NCBI RefSeq assembly: GCF_047496725.1
Contig: NC_132979.1
Span: 4,729,501-4,793,500, forward strand
Length of the DNA stretch: 64,000 nucleotides
DNA from: Anoplolepis gracilipes
Taxonomy: Eukaryota; Arthropoda; Insecta; Hymenoptera; Formicidae
Reading direction: 5' to 3'
The position numbers and the translations under genes are program-made. Positions 38,059 through 53,000 of the stretch are shown one piece after another (position 1 is the stretch's first letter; each line of letters begins with the position of its first letter). The notes under the pieces are model-generated. The model was not told the DNA's origin, searched no databases, and saw only the letters and a list, made by a program, of their open reading frames with translations.

Positions 38059-39599
38059 TCGACGTTGTGATATTTTCTTGCTGGTAAATGCTTTATTTAA
38101 ATATTAAAGTGTGAAAGCGCTCCTCACAACTGAACGCTCGAATATTTTAAAAGGAATCATGCAACGCAAATAAATATATAAATTATAAATAACAAGCGCG
38201 ATCGTCATGTTTTTCATACACAGAATATAATGAATAATTAATTAATGAATGAGCACGATGCGATATACATATCTATACGCGAAAAATTCAATTTTCGCCA
38301 AGTTAGATCAAAGTACAATTGGCATTGTCGAAACTTTCGTAGTGTAAAAGTTAATGGTAAAATCGTAGATTCGTTAGGTGGAAAATTTATTGCAGGAGAT
38401 ACCCCTCTCCCACAGAGTGCCTTGCCAACGGACCATTTCAAGTAACGTTTCTTTTTCACGGTTCTAACAGCAACACCGCGAGTACTTAAAGCTTTCTCGT
38501 GCCGCGAAAGAGGTAACCTCTGGCAACACGTAAAGAAAATAGGATAAAAGAATACGTGGATACGCGAGCGCGGATTACCGACTCCACAAAATTGATCGTC
38601 CATAGAATTAAACATCTTACCGAGATGGGATTACCGTAATTGCCACCATCGTCCTCGATAATATGCAAATATTCGTGATTTCTACGTCCTCCTTTTATTC
38701 AGCCAATTTCGTATAAATGCTAATTAAGCGCGCGTCTTATAATCTATTTTCAGTGATAAATAAAGATGTGATAAATTGGCGGAATTAACATAAGACCTGT
38801 TTTCTTGCATCACAATATATCATTCATCACGTGAAGATTTGCCATAGAGTCACCATCGGTAAAACGTCAAAAATTTCATATTGCGATCACAATAATTAAA
38901 ACTTCTTACATTAGTGACAATTGAATCGAACATAATTTATGTGACGTTTGAATTATCCTCGAAGTTTGATTTATGCCAAGTTTTCTGCTAACTTTCAATG
39001 ACCGATTTTGCTTAGCTATAATACTTTAAAGTTAATTTATTTTTATTTGTCGTGATATCTTAATAATATGCATGTACAGAAATAAATATAAAAATATAAA
39101 TCAAATAATAAAGTTAGTGCAATTAACGCGATCCATCCTCGCATGATAAAAGGATAACATTATAGTATCGGCAAATAAATGAAGTTTGAAAGTTTGGGTA
39201 ATTTGGAGCATATTATGCTTACTTTTCCTTTTATGAATAATCAAAAGGTATTTTATCATATTTATTAGATAGCATGAGTATTCATTAGAATTATGAAAAT
39301 AGAGAGCCAATAAATAGTAGCTTTAATGTGTTTGAAATTGCAATTATAAAGTTTCTCTGCTGGACAAATAATTCTTTCGAAAATATGGAATAATTTTATT
39401 TTCTCTGTCTATAAATTTTATAAGTATATATTCATGATAATAAATAACGTAGCTATTACGAAATAAATGTTTAGATTGATCCTAACGGATAATTTTGTAG
39501 GATTAATCCTCTTTGAAAAGAATATCCCTAAAAGATGCAGTAAACGAAAAGAGCTGGATGGCGTCGGCTGGCAGTTCTTAGTCTCACGTGCAGATTTAC

Positions 39600-40700
39600 G
39601 TTGCGATATATAAATGTGCGCGCGCGCGCGCGCGCGTGAACCGGATATCCGAGTATTCGGATTTTTGAACGACGCCGATCCGGATTGTATTGATACAGTA
39701 GTCCAGAACCGGGGTCGTTGCGCAGGAAAGTAGACAGCTTTGGCCATCGAGTCGAGTGTATCCCGTGCGAAGGATCGAGGGGTGGATTTATCACGAAAAT
39801 GCTTCGCTCGCAGTAATCATTTTTTTGTCGGCGATGAAACGCGCGGTAGTGACGCGTGTGACAGATTTATTGCGAGCCCGAGAGGGGAAAGGGCGAGGTA
39901 TTTCGCGTTGCAGTTATTAACCCGGACTGCGTGTTCGCGTGTGCGTATAATAATAGCGAACATATTTTACAATTTATTCTGTTGTGGGATTTATGGTAAT
40001 TTATTGGCGGGTTCGGGGTGCGTTATTTATTATTGTTTCGCCTATTACATGTCTGTGTGGGAAATGTTGGCGATATTTCAATAGCATATTAACGATGCAA
40101 TATTGTGTTTTAAAAATTTACAGTGCATCTCGGTGACAGAATTTTTACTTTTCACAGTTTTTATTATTCTCTGAATTCTCTATAATATATAGCTTATCAC
40201 AGCATCCATCGTCCAATTCTCTATGATAATATACACACACACACATACATATTTTACTTTCCACATTTTCACAATTTCTAGCTTTTAAAACTTTTATGAT
40301 ACATATTTTACGTTTTCATAAACATTAATAATGAAAATGATAAATTCTCCTACAAAGTTGCAGACTATTGAATATCCATGAAACTAGCTTAACAAGTTAG
40401 GAATTACGATTCAATCTCTTGTTTAGTTTCTCGCATTAAGACGTAAGACGCATCCCGTCGCGCTTGAGGAAGTCGCAGACGCGAGTACGATGAAGTTCGT
40501 TGACCCAATCCATAATTAACTGTGCATACGGAATTCCGGGGACAATGTGTGCGCTTGAAGGGTATGCGTTGGCATAATGTGAACCTGGACCTTTGATTCG
40601 AGCGAGTGAGATCAAGGGGAGCGAGCGAGCGAGCGAGCCTTCCTCAGGAAAATCAACGCCGACGTTCCCTAAACGCGCGCGCGCGCGCCGTCCCGCTTGG
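39600..40700. other. CpG-rich patch with (CG)n runs
   Basis: Alternating CG runs occur at about 39617-39638 and 40673-40688, inside two GC-rich stretches (39590-40080 and 40430-40700). The open frames across them are on both strands and lack domains. Such runs may adopt Z-DNA. I see no gene. Confidence 0.5.
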
Positions 40701-43364
40701 GCGCATTCTATGTAAATAGTAATCCAGTTTGCACAAGGATCAGCAACCCTCAGATTCGAGAGGCTTTAGCCGACGGAGGTTTCCGTCTTTGCGCCTTCGT
40801 CCTTGATCCTTCCGGCTTACCCCGCGAGTCTGGTACCGTCTTATCGTAACTTCTCACTCTCTCCTTTCCTTCCTCTGACATATGGAACTGGTGGCCCGTT
40901 GTGGAAAAGCTTATATATCGCTTTTTATTGATCATTGAGTATCTCCGTTCATTAGGTTCATATACGTTCTTCATTATTTATTTTTTCATTTCTTATAATT
41001 ATATATTTCCATGCGTTACAAGTTTCAGAATTGAAAAATTGAGAATTTTAAAGAATCAAATTGCATAAAATATTATATAATATATTATGTAACCCACACA
41101 AAAATTAAAAATTAATGCAAATGTCTGCAGGAGATTTGAATATTATTACTTCTTATTCGCGAGCAATTTATATATATATATGCAATATTTTATTATATAA
41201 TTTTAAATATAATATCATATTTAAATATTATATTAAGATAATTCTGACTTTTTCAAGAAATATAAATAAGTTGACTATTAAAACAATAAAATGTAATTAA
41301 AAAAAAAAAACAACTAAGAGCAATTGTAGAATGCAATTGAGATCGGTCGGCTTTGATGTTTCGGTTGAGTAAATGGCTAGACTTAATCGTTTTCTCGCAG
41401 ACGTCTCGTTCCAAGTTCCAAGAAGTCCTAAGAAAAGGTTTGCACTGTTTGAGAGGTTGAGCACGGTCGAACGACATTTCGTCGGTAGACTTTGCGGCAA
41501 AACACTTTCATTAGGATGGAAACTTAATTAGGGTGTCCTTAGGGTCAATGAACTTTGTAACTTGCTTACAACGAATCAATTTTATTCCGAAATCTATTGA
41601 AATGTCAACGCGACTAAAATTGTTGATTATTTTTACGAGATATATTTATTTTATTTAGTTATAAAAATAAATTAATTAAAATTACAACTTTTTATTTTTT
41701 AAGATTAGTATCATTTTAAATTAGTATCATTAAACTTTAAAGAATTCCAATAAATAAGTTTATTTTTAATTTTTCTCATTTAACTGTTTAATTAACTTAT
41801 CACCTTTCTCTCTATTTTTTTATTTTGTATTCTTTTTATAGTTAGATTTACATAGTACTGTATGATTTTTTATTTTAAATATATATATAAATTATTGATT
41901 TAAATTATGGATACACTGTTTTCTGCAAATATTTTCATTATGAGAATTTATAAAAAATTATAGGCTGCACTTAAGAAGATGTATTTTCAGAAACAAAAGA
42001 AACTATTGTTTTGTTAGTATTTTAAATATGACCTCGTCTCATAATATGAAACGCGTTAGAACGAAACATCAAGTGGCGTGTTACGTCAGTGCGTAGTTCC
42101 AAGGGAAGAAGGATAAGTCGCGCAACGTGGTCCGTCTTGATTTCCCTGTAGAGCAGTACAAGCATCAGGAGATGCTTCGTTCCCCATACATCAACGGGTA
42201 GCTTCTCCTTGTCGGACATCTTAAATTTGTGCGACATCAGTCGGTGACACGAGGATGAGACGGACCACGACTTACAAGATTCCTATGGTCATCAAAAATT
42301 CAAAAGATGTTAAAACTTTGTTAAAAAGAAAATCAACTCTTAAATGTCATAAAGTTTCTTCTTTGTGAAAATGAAGCTTTCCTGAACAATAACTTTGATG
42401 ATATACGTCTTTTAATGATCACCTTTTAAAAATGGCATAAATATATATTTGCGATTTTAAAATAATATTTAAAATATCAATATGTTTTGAATTCAAAATA
42501 TATATAGATGAAAAGATATTGTCGAGACTCGAGATGGTGCGATCGGTGGATAGATGTTTTTACGATCATAAGAATAATATTCGAATCTCGCGATATCTTC
42601 CCTTTCTTTTGACGTTAGAGAGGAAGGAATTATCTCGCGTACCTGAAAATGCACTGTGGAAAATTGATGTATTTTGAAGGTCCGCGGCTCTGTGAGAAGA
42701 TAACTACTAATTTGTCTAATCCATCTTTGCACCGGCTACATACATCTTAGGCAGTAATGGATTCGAGAGAGGTGCTGTACTCGGACGGATGATCGATGGG
42801 CGGAAAACTTAGAAACAATAGAGGTTCAAGGACGTAAACTTCATCCGGAGAAGCGGAGGATTGCTTTAAAGGGCGTAGAAGAATGAACAGGGCATGCTAG
42901 ACAAGATTCATGATAAATTATGATCAATATTAATCTGCCAGAGTGAAAAAAAAGAACGTCCAGCGATTCCTCTTTATTTAGAATTCAGCGGATAAAAATA
43001 ACTCGCATAGATATGAAGTGCAGTCTTCTCATAGCAATGTATTCTAATGCATAATGCGGGCGGATTTTATATACAAGGGCTACATACTATCTCGCATCGA
43101 TGATCTCGTGTAACTTAATGCTTATAGTTTTGATTTTAATTTTTGCTTTCGCATTATTATTTTTGCGCGTGAAATAAAATATTATTGCTATTCTTTACGC
43201 TCTCAAATTCACACAAAATACAAGAGCAAATTGTATATAATTGTATATAATGGACAATATTCGATTCATTTTTTTATTTAATGCAGAATATAAAATATTT
43301 TAAATGGCATTTTTTTGCAACGCTCAGCGGTTATAAAGTTTGATTTATTTCGAGATTTATACAT

Positions 43365-43440
<76 letters not shown>
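43365..43440. repeat. compound microsatellite (CA)n(TA)n
   Basis: A short CA tract (43365-43381) runs into about 29 TA units. Confidence 0.97.
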
Positions 43441-43446
<6 letters not shown>

Positions 43447-44339
43447 AGATATTTTATTACGTTATTCAACTGTTCAACATATATTTTGTTTTAACGCTAC
43501 TTGATACAGAAACATATATGTAATCGAGAAATGATATCGCGATTAATCGAACAGATTACGCGTTGTAAGGGAGAAGTGGCGTAAAAAATTCAAAATAGAA
43601 AAAAATGTTTCGGAAATCTCGTGTGAAGCGTCTAACATACGAAAGCTTTTAACTTCTTCCGGATCTCCTATAAAATTCGATACAGCACAGCAAAGTATAA
43701 TCGTACGATGCAAAAGCAAGCATCCTTTCGAACGAAGAAGGGTTCTGCATCTTCATTCTTTCGTAAACTTGCTATTCTCCATCGTTCTCAACAAGTTCTC
43801 ATGCGATTTTATCTATCCAGCGAGAAGACAATGTTTAAGGATCTTATGTCGATATAAAGTTGGATGATGTGGGACGCGCGATCGGTGGATAAGATATCCT
43901 CCCATTTATTCAGTAAACTCGGAAATGTCTTTTTCCGATTTTCGACAGTTGTGTACCGTAAGCTAACCGTAAAGCTTGAAAGCTTTAGTTGGCAAAGCTT
44001 TTTGCAGTTTTTGCTTATAACTTGCAAACTGTTGTAATCTCGAGAAGATTTCCTACGAAGATTTTTGACTTCAATTAAACTTTAAAAAATAAAAGCTAAA
44101 AAAAATATTGCTAAAAGTATTGAGCGATGTTGCGAGGCATCCTGTATACAAAAATTTATCCAGTATTCCTTTTTAGAGTATTTAATCCTTTTGAAATATG
44201 TCGTTTTAAGATCTTTTAAACTTTATTAAATAAATTAAATCTTTACAAAGATTCAAGACAAGAATATGAAAGATAGCAAAAAAAAAAAATCGTTTCGATA
44301 AAGTGCATATAACAGAAACAAATTATCTCTGGGAAATAA

Positions 44340-45010
44340 AGGACGTTGGCTTGCGGCGAAGCATATTTTCCGTCTGATAAATTACGGGGGCGCCGCGCGG
44401 CGACTATAGAACTTTAACCCGGTGAACGTGATCCTCATTTTTATCGCGAGGCCCACCGCCACGTTATTAGGAGCTCGGCGCTATCGCGTGCAGTTATTAC
44501 GCGCATGATTTAGGACGCGGTCGAGCAGGAACAAGAAATGGAAACGCGAGTGGAAACAGCGAGGAAAAGAGAGCGCGAGGCAAACGTCTTGATTCGATAA
44601 TTGAAAGATTAATCCAAGACGCGCTATTACTGGCAGCTGTGAGAAAGAGCTGCTGTACGAGCTAGCTACGCGAGCGAGCGAGGATTTTAATTTCGCGACG
44701 AGGTTGGCGCCTCTCTTCTCTCTTCCTCGCTGTTTCCCTCTCTTTCTGTGCACATCGCGAGCTATTTCATATTCATGGCGCAGGTAGTGCTGTTCTGTTA
44801 ATTCCATCGTCGCGAGGATCCCGCGTCGCGAAGCGGGTGTACACGATGCCTCGGAAATATGTGCCACAAATCATAAACCGCCTTCGTGAGCGGGAAATTG
44901 AATCGAAGGCGCGGAAGCGGCATAGTTACGACTTGCTTAAATCGTTCGATCGATCGATAAATCTCGACGTTGGAAAGAGGGCTATGATTCCGCATAGATC
45001 GTTATGCGCT
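44340..45010. other. CpG-rich island, no supported gene
   Basis: This is a GC-rich block in AT-rich DNA with open frames on both strands (up to 128 codons on the minus strand, 44481-44867) but no domain, signal peptide or splice context. It is probably regulatory or a distant promoter. Confidence 0.4.
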
Positions 45011-45712
45011 TGTCTTTTGTGTGCCTCCGTAAAGTATATATAGTTACTCTCTTGATTTAAAAGGTTCTCCATAAGCTGGGGATTTCTCCTATGATTTATA
45101 TTACATAGAAATAACGGCTAGACGTGTATTTTTTAAATTTTAAATTTTTAGATACTTATCGTTATATCTGCTACTATTATTCTATTAAATATTATTAGAT
45201 AAGAATATATAAATTATCTCACTTTTTTTTAATAAAAAAATTGAAATTTTTTTTTAGTCTTTTCATTCATTTAAGTAAAAGAAGTGTTTACTAAATGTGG
45301 GTCTGTTAGAATCAGAAAGCTGAGCAAAAGCGTGCTTTGTTTATCCGTCCAGTCTTTGCTGCGACTACTTTGCAAACTGGAAGACAGAAGCAGCTTGAAT
45401 AAGCGAGAAAATGCGCCGCCAACTTAACGCCAAAATGTTTAAGGCTGATTTTCACGCGGATGCACCTTGACACGTCCATGATTCGCGGCGCTCGTCAGTT
45501 ACATTTTCCTGACGAATATAAGGTCTAAAATAAACCGACTCGTTCCTGTCATGGAAGTTTTCTTAAGTTCTGCAAAACTTTATGAAATATAATATTTTAT
45601 ATTAACTTTCTCCGTTTATGTTTCGCAATAACGGGAAACTGAAATCATTAAATTCAAGAAATTTAAATAAAGGCAAACTTTCTAAAATAACTAAATTTAA
45701 ATTTATATACAT

Positions 45713-45714
<2 letters not shown>

Positions 45715-45746
<32 letters not shown>

Positions 45747-45899
45747 TTAATTATTATTTATTATTAATTAATGTATAAATATACATATATTTTGTTTTTA
45801 AAAAAATTATGACTTTTTAAAACAACTTTAAGCTAAAGTCCAATCTTCTCTATGATATATATAATTTATTATTATTATTATTATTATTAATTTTCCCTG

Positions 45900-45938
<39 letters not shown>

Positions 45939-45950
45939 TTATTATTAATT
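45715..45950. repeat. AT microsatellite cluster
   Basis: Two (TA)n runs (about 45719-45747 and 45904-45930) and two (TTA)n runs (about 45869-45890 and 45933-45947) follow each other, with TATATATAATTTATTATTATT shared as a near-direct repeat. Confidence 0.85.
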
Positions 45951-48900
45951 TTTTATATTATAAAAAATCATTATTTTCATTAGCGACATCGTTTTTCGAA
46001 GAACATATCTTATCGCTTTATAGGTCATGTATGTATTATCGCGGACTGATGCAACGGGAATAATCGCGATTGATCGATGTACTATTCGAAGTATCGGTTA
46101 TTCGAGAAGGATCGGCTTCGGCGTCGCCGTGTGAAAAATCTACTTGTTCCCGGAGCGTGGATTATTTTAAGCTCCTCGTCGCGTAGTCGCGTACATATAC
46201 ATGAGCTATTCGCCCGGGAATACAAGAAATACGTATTTCTACGCTACCCGCTATTCTCTTTTCTCCATTTTTCAACAAGATCCATCGGAATATTTCAGAA
46301 AAAAATGCTACCAGCGCGCATAGGTCAGTCGCTGAATGTTCTCATCAAAAATTCCTAGCTATTCCGATAGTTTCGAAAGGTATTCGAAAGCTTTAAAAGC
46401 GTTTATATACTGTAAAAAAAAAAAAAAAGAGTTAATCTATAATCGCGCTAATATCACAATATTTGGAATAATAGATTACCTATACCTAATTATTTGGAAA
46501 AAAATTTATCAGAATTTAGAGAAAGAAAATTTATTAAAATTTACTTTCTTGTAACCGTTTTTTAATATTTTATGTAGACTATATTTCAAACTTCTGCATT
46601 TTGTCAATTAGTGATCCTATTATTTCAAGGAATATTATCGGCAATATCGAGAAACATTGAATAGCAAGAGCTGCCACAACGGGATATTCTTCTCGGACAA
46701 GATTCTAAATTTCTTTGGACAGAATTCTAAAGAAAAGTCGACTGAAATGACGAAAGAAAAAGGAAAAAGGCGACTAGGTTTAAAAGGTAGGACGCGGCCA
46801 ACCACTTTGTCGATCTACAAGGCCAAAGTTTTTTCACGGAATTAGTTGGAGCAAATGAATTCCAGAGACTACGTTGCATTCGGGAAAGTTTTCATTTATA
46901 CTGCAACCCGGTTATTCGTTCAACGTCGTTATCGGCATTAGTCCACGAGCGTGGGATGCTATTCCTCGGATAAGAGAAAAGAAAAGAGAAAAGGGCAGTA
47001 TTAAAAAAGGAGATTAAAAAATGAGAGATTATAAATAGAATGTCGTGATTCCATCGAGAATTCGTAGACGATCGATGACGCAATTAAATCTGTCACTTGA
47101 AGAAATGCAGCGAGTATGCTCGCAATAAAAACGAGATAATTTGTCGCGCATTCTGCTCGCATTTTTTTTTCCTCCTGCATCTAGTCGTTACAACGTAGGT
47201 GCGTACCTCGATATAACGATTACTCACGCCATTAAATTCACTTTACGTTAATTGTCTCTGCAGGTTGTGCCCGGAAGAGACCATTAGAGACTTCGACATT
47301 CGGACGGGACGCGTATATCGTACATTTACACTTGCACGTACAGATAAAAGGCAATCTACCTAAACAGCAACCATCTTGTGGGAGCGTATCGGCACTTTCG
47401 TTTTACATCCTAAAGCATACGTAAGTAAAATTCCATTTGCGACTCGTTGAAGCAGTATTCCCAGTAATGTCGAACTCAAAGTATTGATATGTTCGATAAT
47501 CGATTGAGTTATAAACGCGCTATGAACGTATATCGAAATATTGCGCCGCAAGTGCGTGCAAGCTGTTATGATCGCACTGCAGAGAACTCGACGAGTGATG
47601 GATAATGACGTTATAACGATCGATACGATCTCGTTCATTTACGGCAGGCATTATGTTGTCTACTGTTCGCGGCAAAAGCGACACAACGCCGCTGCTAATA
47701 TTATCAAATGCGTTTTAAATATGCCATCACGTCATCATTTTAACTGCTGTTACCTGTCACTTTAGATTTAGCTTTTAATATAAACTTCTCTGTCATTTTC
47801 TTCGTGTAGAGAAAAATTACTATTATATTATTTCGTTGGAGCAAAGAATACATAAAATTAACGCGAAATTTTCTTCTTATTTCCTTTTGTGTAGTTCTGC
47901 AATCACTTATATTTCTGAACAAAGTAAAAATTATTAAAATATTTATTAAACAAATTAGATCGAGACGCCAGTATATGTAAAATGATATAGTCCAGCGATC
48001 TAATTTATATAATTATCTAATATAATAAATAGAACTTTTGTATAACTACACAAATTTTATATAGTTTGTCAATTCTAAACATATTTGTGAAAATATATAA
48101 TATAAAAAGTATATATCAATATCTTGCAGAAAGCACAAATTACATGTAAGTAATTTTATAATATAATTATTATTACAATATAATTTATTTATGCGAAAGA
48201 ATTTAGGAAAATTTATTTTAAAAGAATATAATAATTACTAATACTTTGAATACACATTTGTGTATTTTAAACAAAAATTATAAGAAATTTATATGAAAAT
48301 AATATAATAATTATAATAATATTATAATTATATATAATATTATTTTAGATTATTTAGTAATAAAATATAAAGGTTTGTAAAAATTAAAGCATCTACATTA
48401 TCTGTCATATATCTGTTATGAAAGATTAATGCTGCTGTTCCATAGGGAGGTTTTAGTTATCATAGAGTTGGTTATCACGAGTTCCATTATACTGCACGTT
48501 ACTCATCTAAGGATAATGTCCCTATTTCCAAAACTATTTAACTTAAATAGACCAAAATATTATCAACATATGAGCTGTGTAGAGCACTGTCGTGTTTCTC
48601 TCATTTCAAGCGAAAGGATCTGCGACTATACTTGTTAGTGTAATATTTGGTTTTCATTCTAGTGCTCCCTCTTAAGATTTCAAAAAAAAAAGACGAGGAA
48701 TATAAAAGACAAAACTTTATTTTTTATAAAATTCTGTATGTCAAGGAAAATAATAATATTATAATCTAGTCATATATATTATTCCTTTTAAGATTTTTTA
48801 TAAACATCTCTACACACAATGTTAATATTATCTTTGCACAATATTTATTTATTTATTTATTTATTTTTTTTGTGAATCGCGGCCAAAACACAGACAAATC

Positions 48901-50035
48901 TTATACGAGTCGTTACGGAATCTCCGCCAGTAGTATTATTTAAATAGCGTCGTTGTGTAAAGCCTGGTAATTTACGTCACCGCCACTTCCGCTTCCGCTC
49001 GCTGCTCGTGTTTAGTAGACGGATTGTGCGGATACGCGATTTCGCAATCGGACGAATGCGGAATGTGGCGGATCGTTAATCACGTTAACCCGGGTCGACG
49101 ATTTTTCTCCTATTGTCGGCTTATCGTAACGGTTGTGCCGACACGTTGCTGGGAAGTTACCGCGAAAGTTAGTCGTTGCTTACCCGTTACCTGTCTGATA
49201 ATTCTACAGTTTGCGATGGAATAGTGGCAAATGCTACAAGATGTATCTGGTGAAATTTCGAGTTAGAATATTTTTACGATTATAAACTAAAATATTTTGC
49301 ATCTAGTGAGTATGTGATATTATATTTATTATTAATTATCATTACTATTTTTTATTATTCACTATTACTTTCATTTATTGGTAGTTTGTAAAAATATTAT
49401 AAAAAATAAGATTACACATTATATATTATATTCTACGTGTATAATTATACATTAGATTGCATAAGATTGCATTTTCAAAATAATATTTAAAAAAATAAAA
49501 TCTTTGGTATTAATATTAGATGCAAAATGGCCTTGCTTTTTTCTGTAATTTTCGAGGATTAACCTTTTACAACATTTTCTCGAATAAATCTAAATCGTTA
49601 AAGTTAAACAAATGGCCGAAGGCGATAAATCAATTAGGAAGATTAAGACCAAGAGAAATATAATAAAATATAGATTACGTAGATGAACTCATGGTTGCAT
49701 TCTTTCGCAGGTATCTTTCTAAAGCATCCACATTGTGGTCAGATTTGACTTCAGTATAGTAACTGACGGTTAACTCAACGAAGTCACTCTCTTTCTTTTC
49801 CACTTTTCCTCTTTTCTTTTTTTTTCTGTTTGCGGATGTCGCGAGTTTCTTCCTTTTTCGTAACAACGGCTACGTTGCAACGGCAACGGCTCGTTGGACG
49901 GGCAACGCGAAAGTTCGTCCTCTCGGCTTCCTTCCTTTGCACTTTCGTCCTATCGCCCTTCTCCGTTTTACCCATCCTCTTCTGCGCTTGCTACACTGAC
50001 AGTGGTATACCCAGGTCGCGCGTAAATTACTCGAC

Positions 50036-50067
<32 letters not shown>

Positions 50068-53000
50068 GAAAAGTCGGGACAGAAGAAGGAAGAGAGAAGG
50101 CGGCGACGGCTCGTTAGGCATTTATAAATAAATAATTCAGACGTTCCTAAATAAATGCTCCACAGCATCGCGTTATCTCCGCTCCGTGGACCCTCATCTA
50201 AGACAATGGCAACGAATCCGCCGAAAGAATACCGAGATGCATTCTTTTTTAAAGCGGTATCTTTCTTTTGATAATATTTAATATTGTAGAATTTTGGAAT
50301 ATTAAGATATAAAGCATGATATAAAGGCGCTTACTTCGCCAATTATTTTCGAGAAATATTGCTGAATAAAATATTATAACTCCCTATCTATCATCTTGAA
50401 GGAAGTACAATCTTTAATATTTACAAACAATTTATTTTTAGAAACAACACATACCCATTTAGAAATAATTTTTTCTTTTTTAAAAGCGCTGGGGTACAAA
50501 GAAAATATTTTTATTTTTATTAAATAAAAATATGATACATATTTCATCGCATATAGTTAAAAAAAATAAAAAGAACAATATGTCGGAATTACTCTGCGAT
50601 ATCAAAAGAATCATCAGACATTGGCAAATAAATAATTCATCTGTCTCGTTGTAAAAACAAACACTCGAAAGACCCTCGTTAAGATGAAGTTGTACAGCGT
50701 GGTGTAACACTTAAAGCGCCCTCAACAAAGCGACGAGGAGGAATCACGCTGCGCACGTAACGAATGCAGTTAATTGATTCCCCGCAGAATCGCGATGTAA
50801 AACGGATGCGAGACGCGGCGATGCTCGGGGATGGCGAAGCGTTCCTTCTTTCTGAAAACATAATGGTGTTATCTGAATTTTAATGCGATTTTGATTTAAA
50901 CAGTACGATTTAAACGTTTATTTGCGAACACGCGACTAACGCCATATAAATTAAATGCAAACAAGACAAGGATGATTCTCTCTATTCCTCCTATAATTTG
51001 CGAACAATTTTCTTAGCCGATGCGGAAACACAATCCAGCGAATTAGCAGGCGACGTCGCCATTTGTCCGACACTTTTATTCGTCGTTCTTGGAAGAGATA
51101 CGATCCATAGTTTTTCCCGCATATTACGCATTGTATTTTATTCGCTCCGTTTCGTATAGCTCGAGGATATTATCAAGATTTATACTAAAGAATAGCGGAG
51201 GTTATGCACTGCGGAATCCTTGCGGGAATTTCCAATGTATCCCGCCCGGTGCGATGATGTAAAACGCGCACAGTGAAAAGAGATCGTTATCCGGTTCACA
51301 GGAGCGAGCACTCTTTGTACGAATAGCTGCAGCTCGTGAAGACCGTCACGTACTTTTATAAGTGTTTGGCAATCGATAAGAAAAATCCAGGGCCGCTTGT
51401 AGAGAATTGCTGTTTGAACACCGTTTCTCGAAGAAGGACTAAAAAATGGTCAAATTTAATTTTCTAATGGAATTTAATGTCAAAAGGATGATGATTTCGC
51501 GAAACTACCGCTATGAATCTGTAATGATTAGTCTGACATTGATTTGCTATGATATTGAACTTTACATTTGTAAATTTAAAGTGTTCGAATAAAAGTCTTT
51601 AAAAAGTGTAGCAATGTCAAACGTGAGTAAGATACGGTGATTAATTATAATTTGTTACTTTTAACGCAAAAAGTGAAGGACACGTCACGTGAAATAGTTT
51701 TTCTTTATGCAAACAAATCGATTCGAATATTTAAGAATGTTAAAAATGTCGAGTGTGCTTGTCATTCTTTGGCAGGTTATATCGAAGAATTTCTGTTGTT
51801 CTAAAGTGACATGCAAATATGAGAATATACAATAAAAGTTCTGAAACATGTCACGCTAACTTTTATATTTTAAATTTGCAAGTGTAATATAACTTTTCCA
51901 TATAATATAACGTCAAAAAAGTTTAGATTTTTTATTTTTTGAAACTTATCGAGGAATATATAATTATGATTTTTTAAAAGAAAAATTTTTAATATTTTGT
52001 GACAGTAACTTACACGCACACTTATTTTATATTTTTCGCTCGTCTCTTTTAAATTTTCGGAACGTTACTCTCCGCGAAAGTGATATCAATGAAAATGTGA
52101 ACAATGATTGTCTCTTTTAAAGCTGTCAACTAAAATATACGTGGCAGGAAATGGTCCCACTTTGTAGTAAGTGACACGTACTTCCGGTGAAGCGCGAGAA
52201 CAACGTCGGCTTTAGAATAAGCGGAATTCTAGGCGTTCGCGTGACGTTTCGCGACGCTACCTGCGAAAAATGAAGCTTATTTTTCTATTTGAGATGTAAG
52301 AACTAGGCGTCGCGCTTGTCTCTGTACGCGCAAGACAATGTTTTCTCGTGCAAAAATATGCGCAGTCGTGAATCAAAGAATAAAAGCGCGCATGCATTGT
52401 TTCTCGATGCAAATAAGAGAATTAAAATATAGAACAATAAATGCGAGATTATATTTCTTATTTGCTACAACATATTCCATAAAAACATAACATACATTAT
52501 TACGACATATTATTACATACCAGAGAAATTAATTACGAGTAATAATTACAAATGATAATTAGATATATCTGATTATATTTATTTATAGCGTTTAGTTATA
52601 TTTATTTAATAGCGTATTATTTTTCACATAGAATATTCTTAATAAATTCTAGAATTTATTGTACAGATCATTGCGTTCATGTTGCAAGAAAATGGAAACA
52701 ATATTTTATTAAAAATATAATTAACCTTTTTAAATATTTATTTAATTATATATAATTGTAAGAATTATTGCTCAATATTGTTGCTCAATATATTAAAAGA
52801 TAATTAAAAGCAAGCGTACCGATTTAATCTTTCTCTCTGAGTTATCGCGGATATTTGGTGTGTCAATGTTGATCGATAGACTGCGTCGGAAGAGTAATGT
52901 GATAGGTTACGAACCGCATGGAACTGATAAAGAGCGAGTTGGCTATCTGCGCGTTCCTCTTGGTAAATTCTGTATCCACCGGGTTAGGGCTCTCTGGTAT

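Noticed and set aside
44481..44867. 128-codon minus-strand ORF
   Set aside because: It lies in a CpG-rich island with overlapping open frames on the other strand. The composition is irregular and no family features are present.
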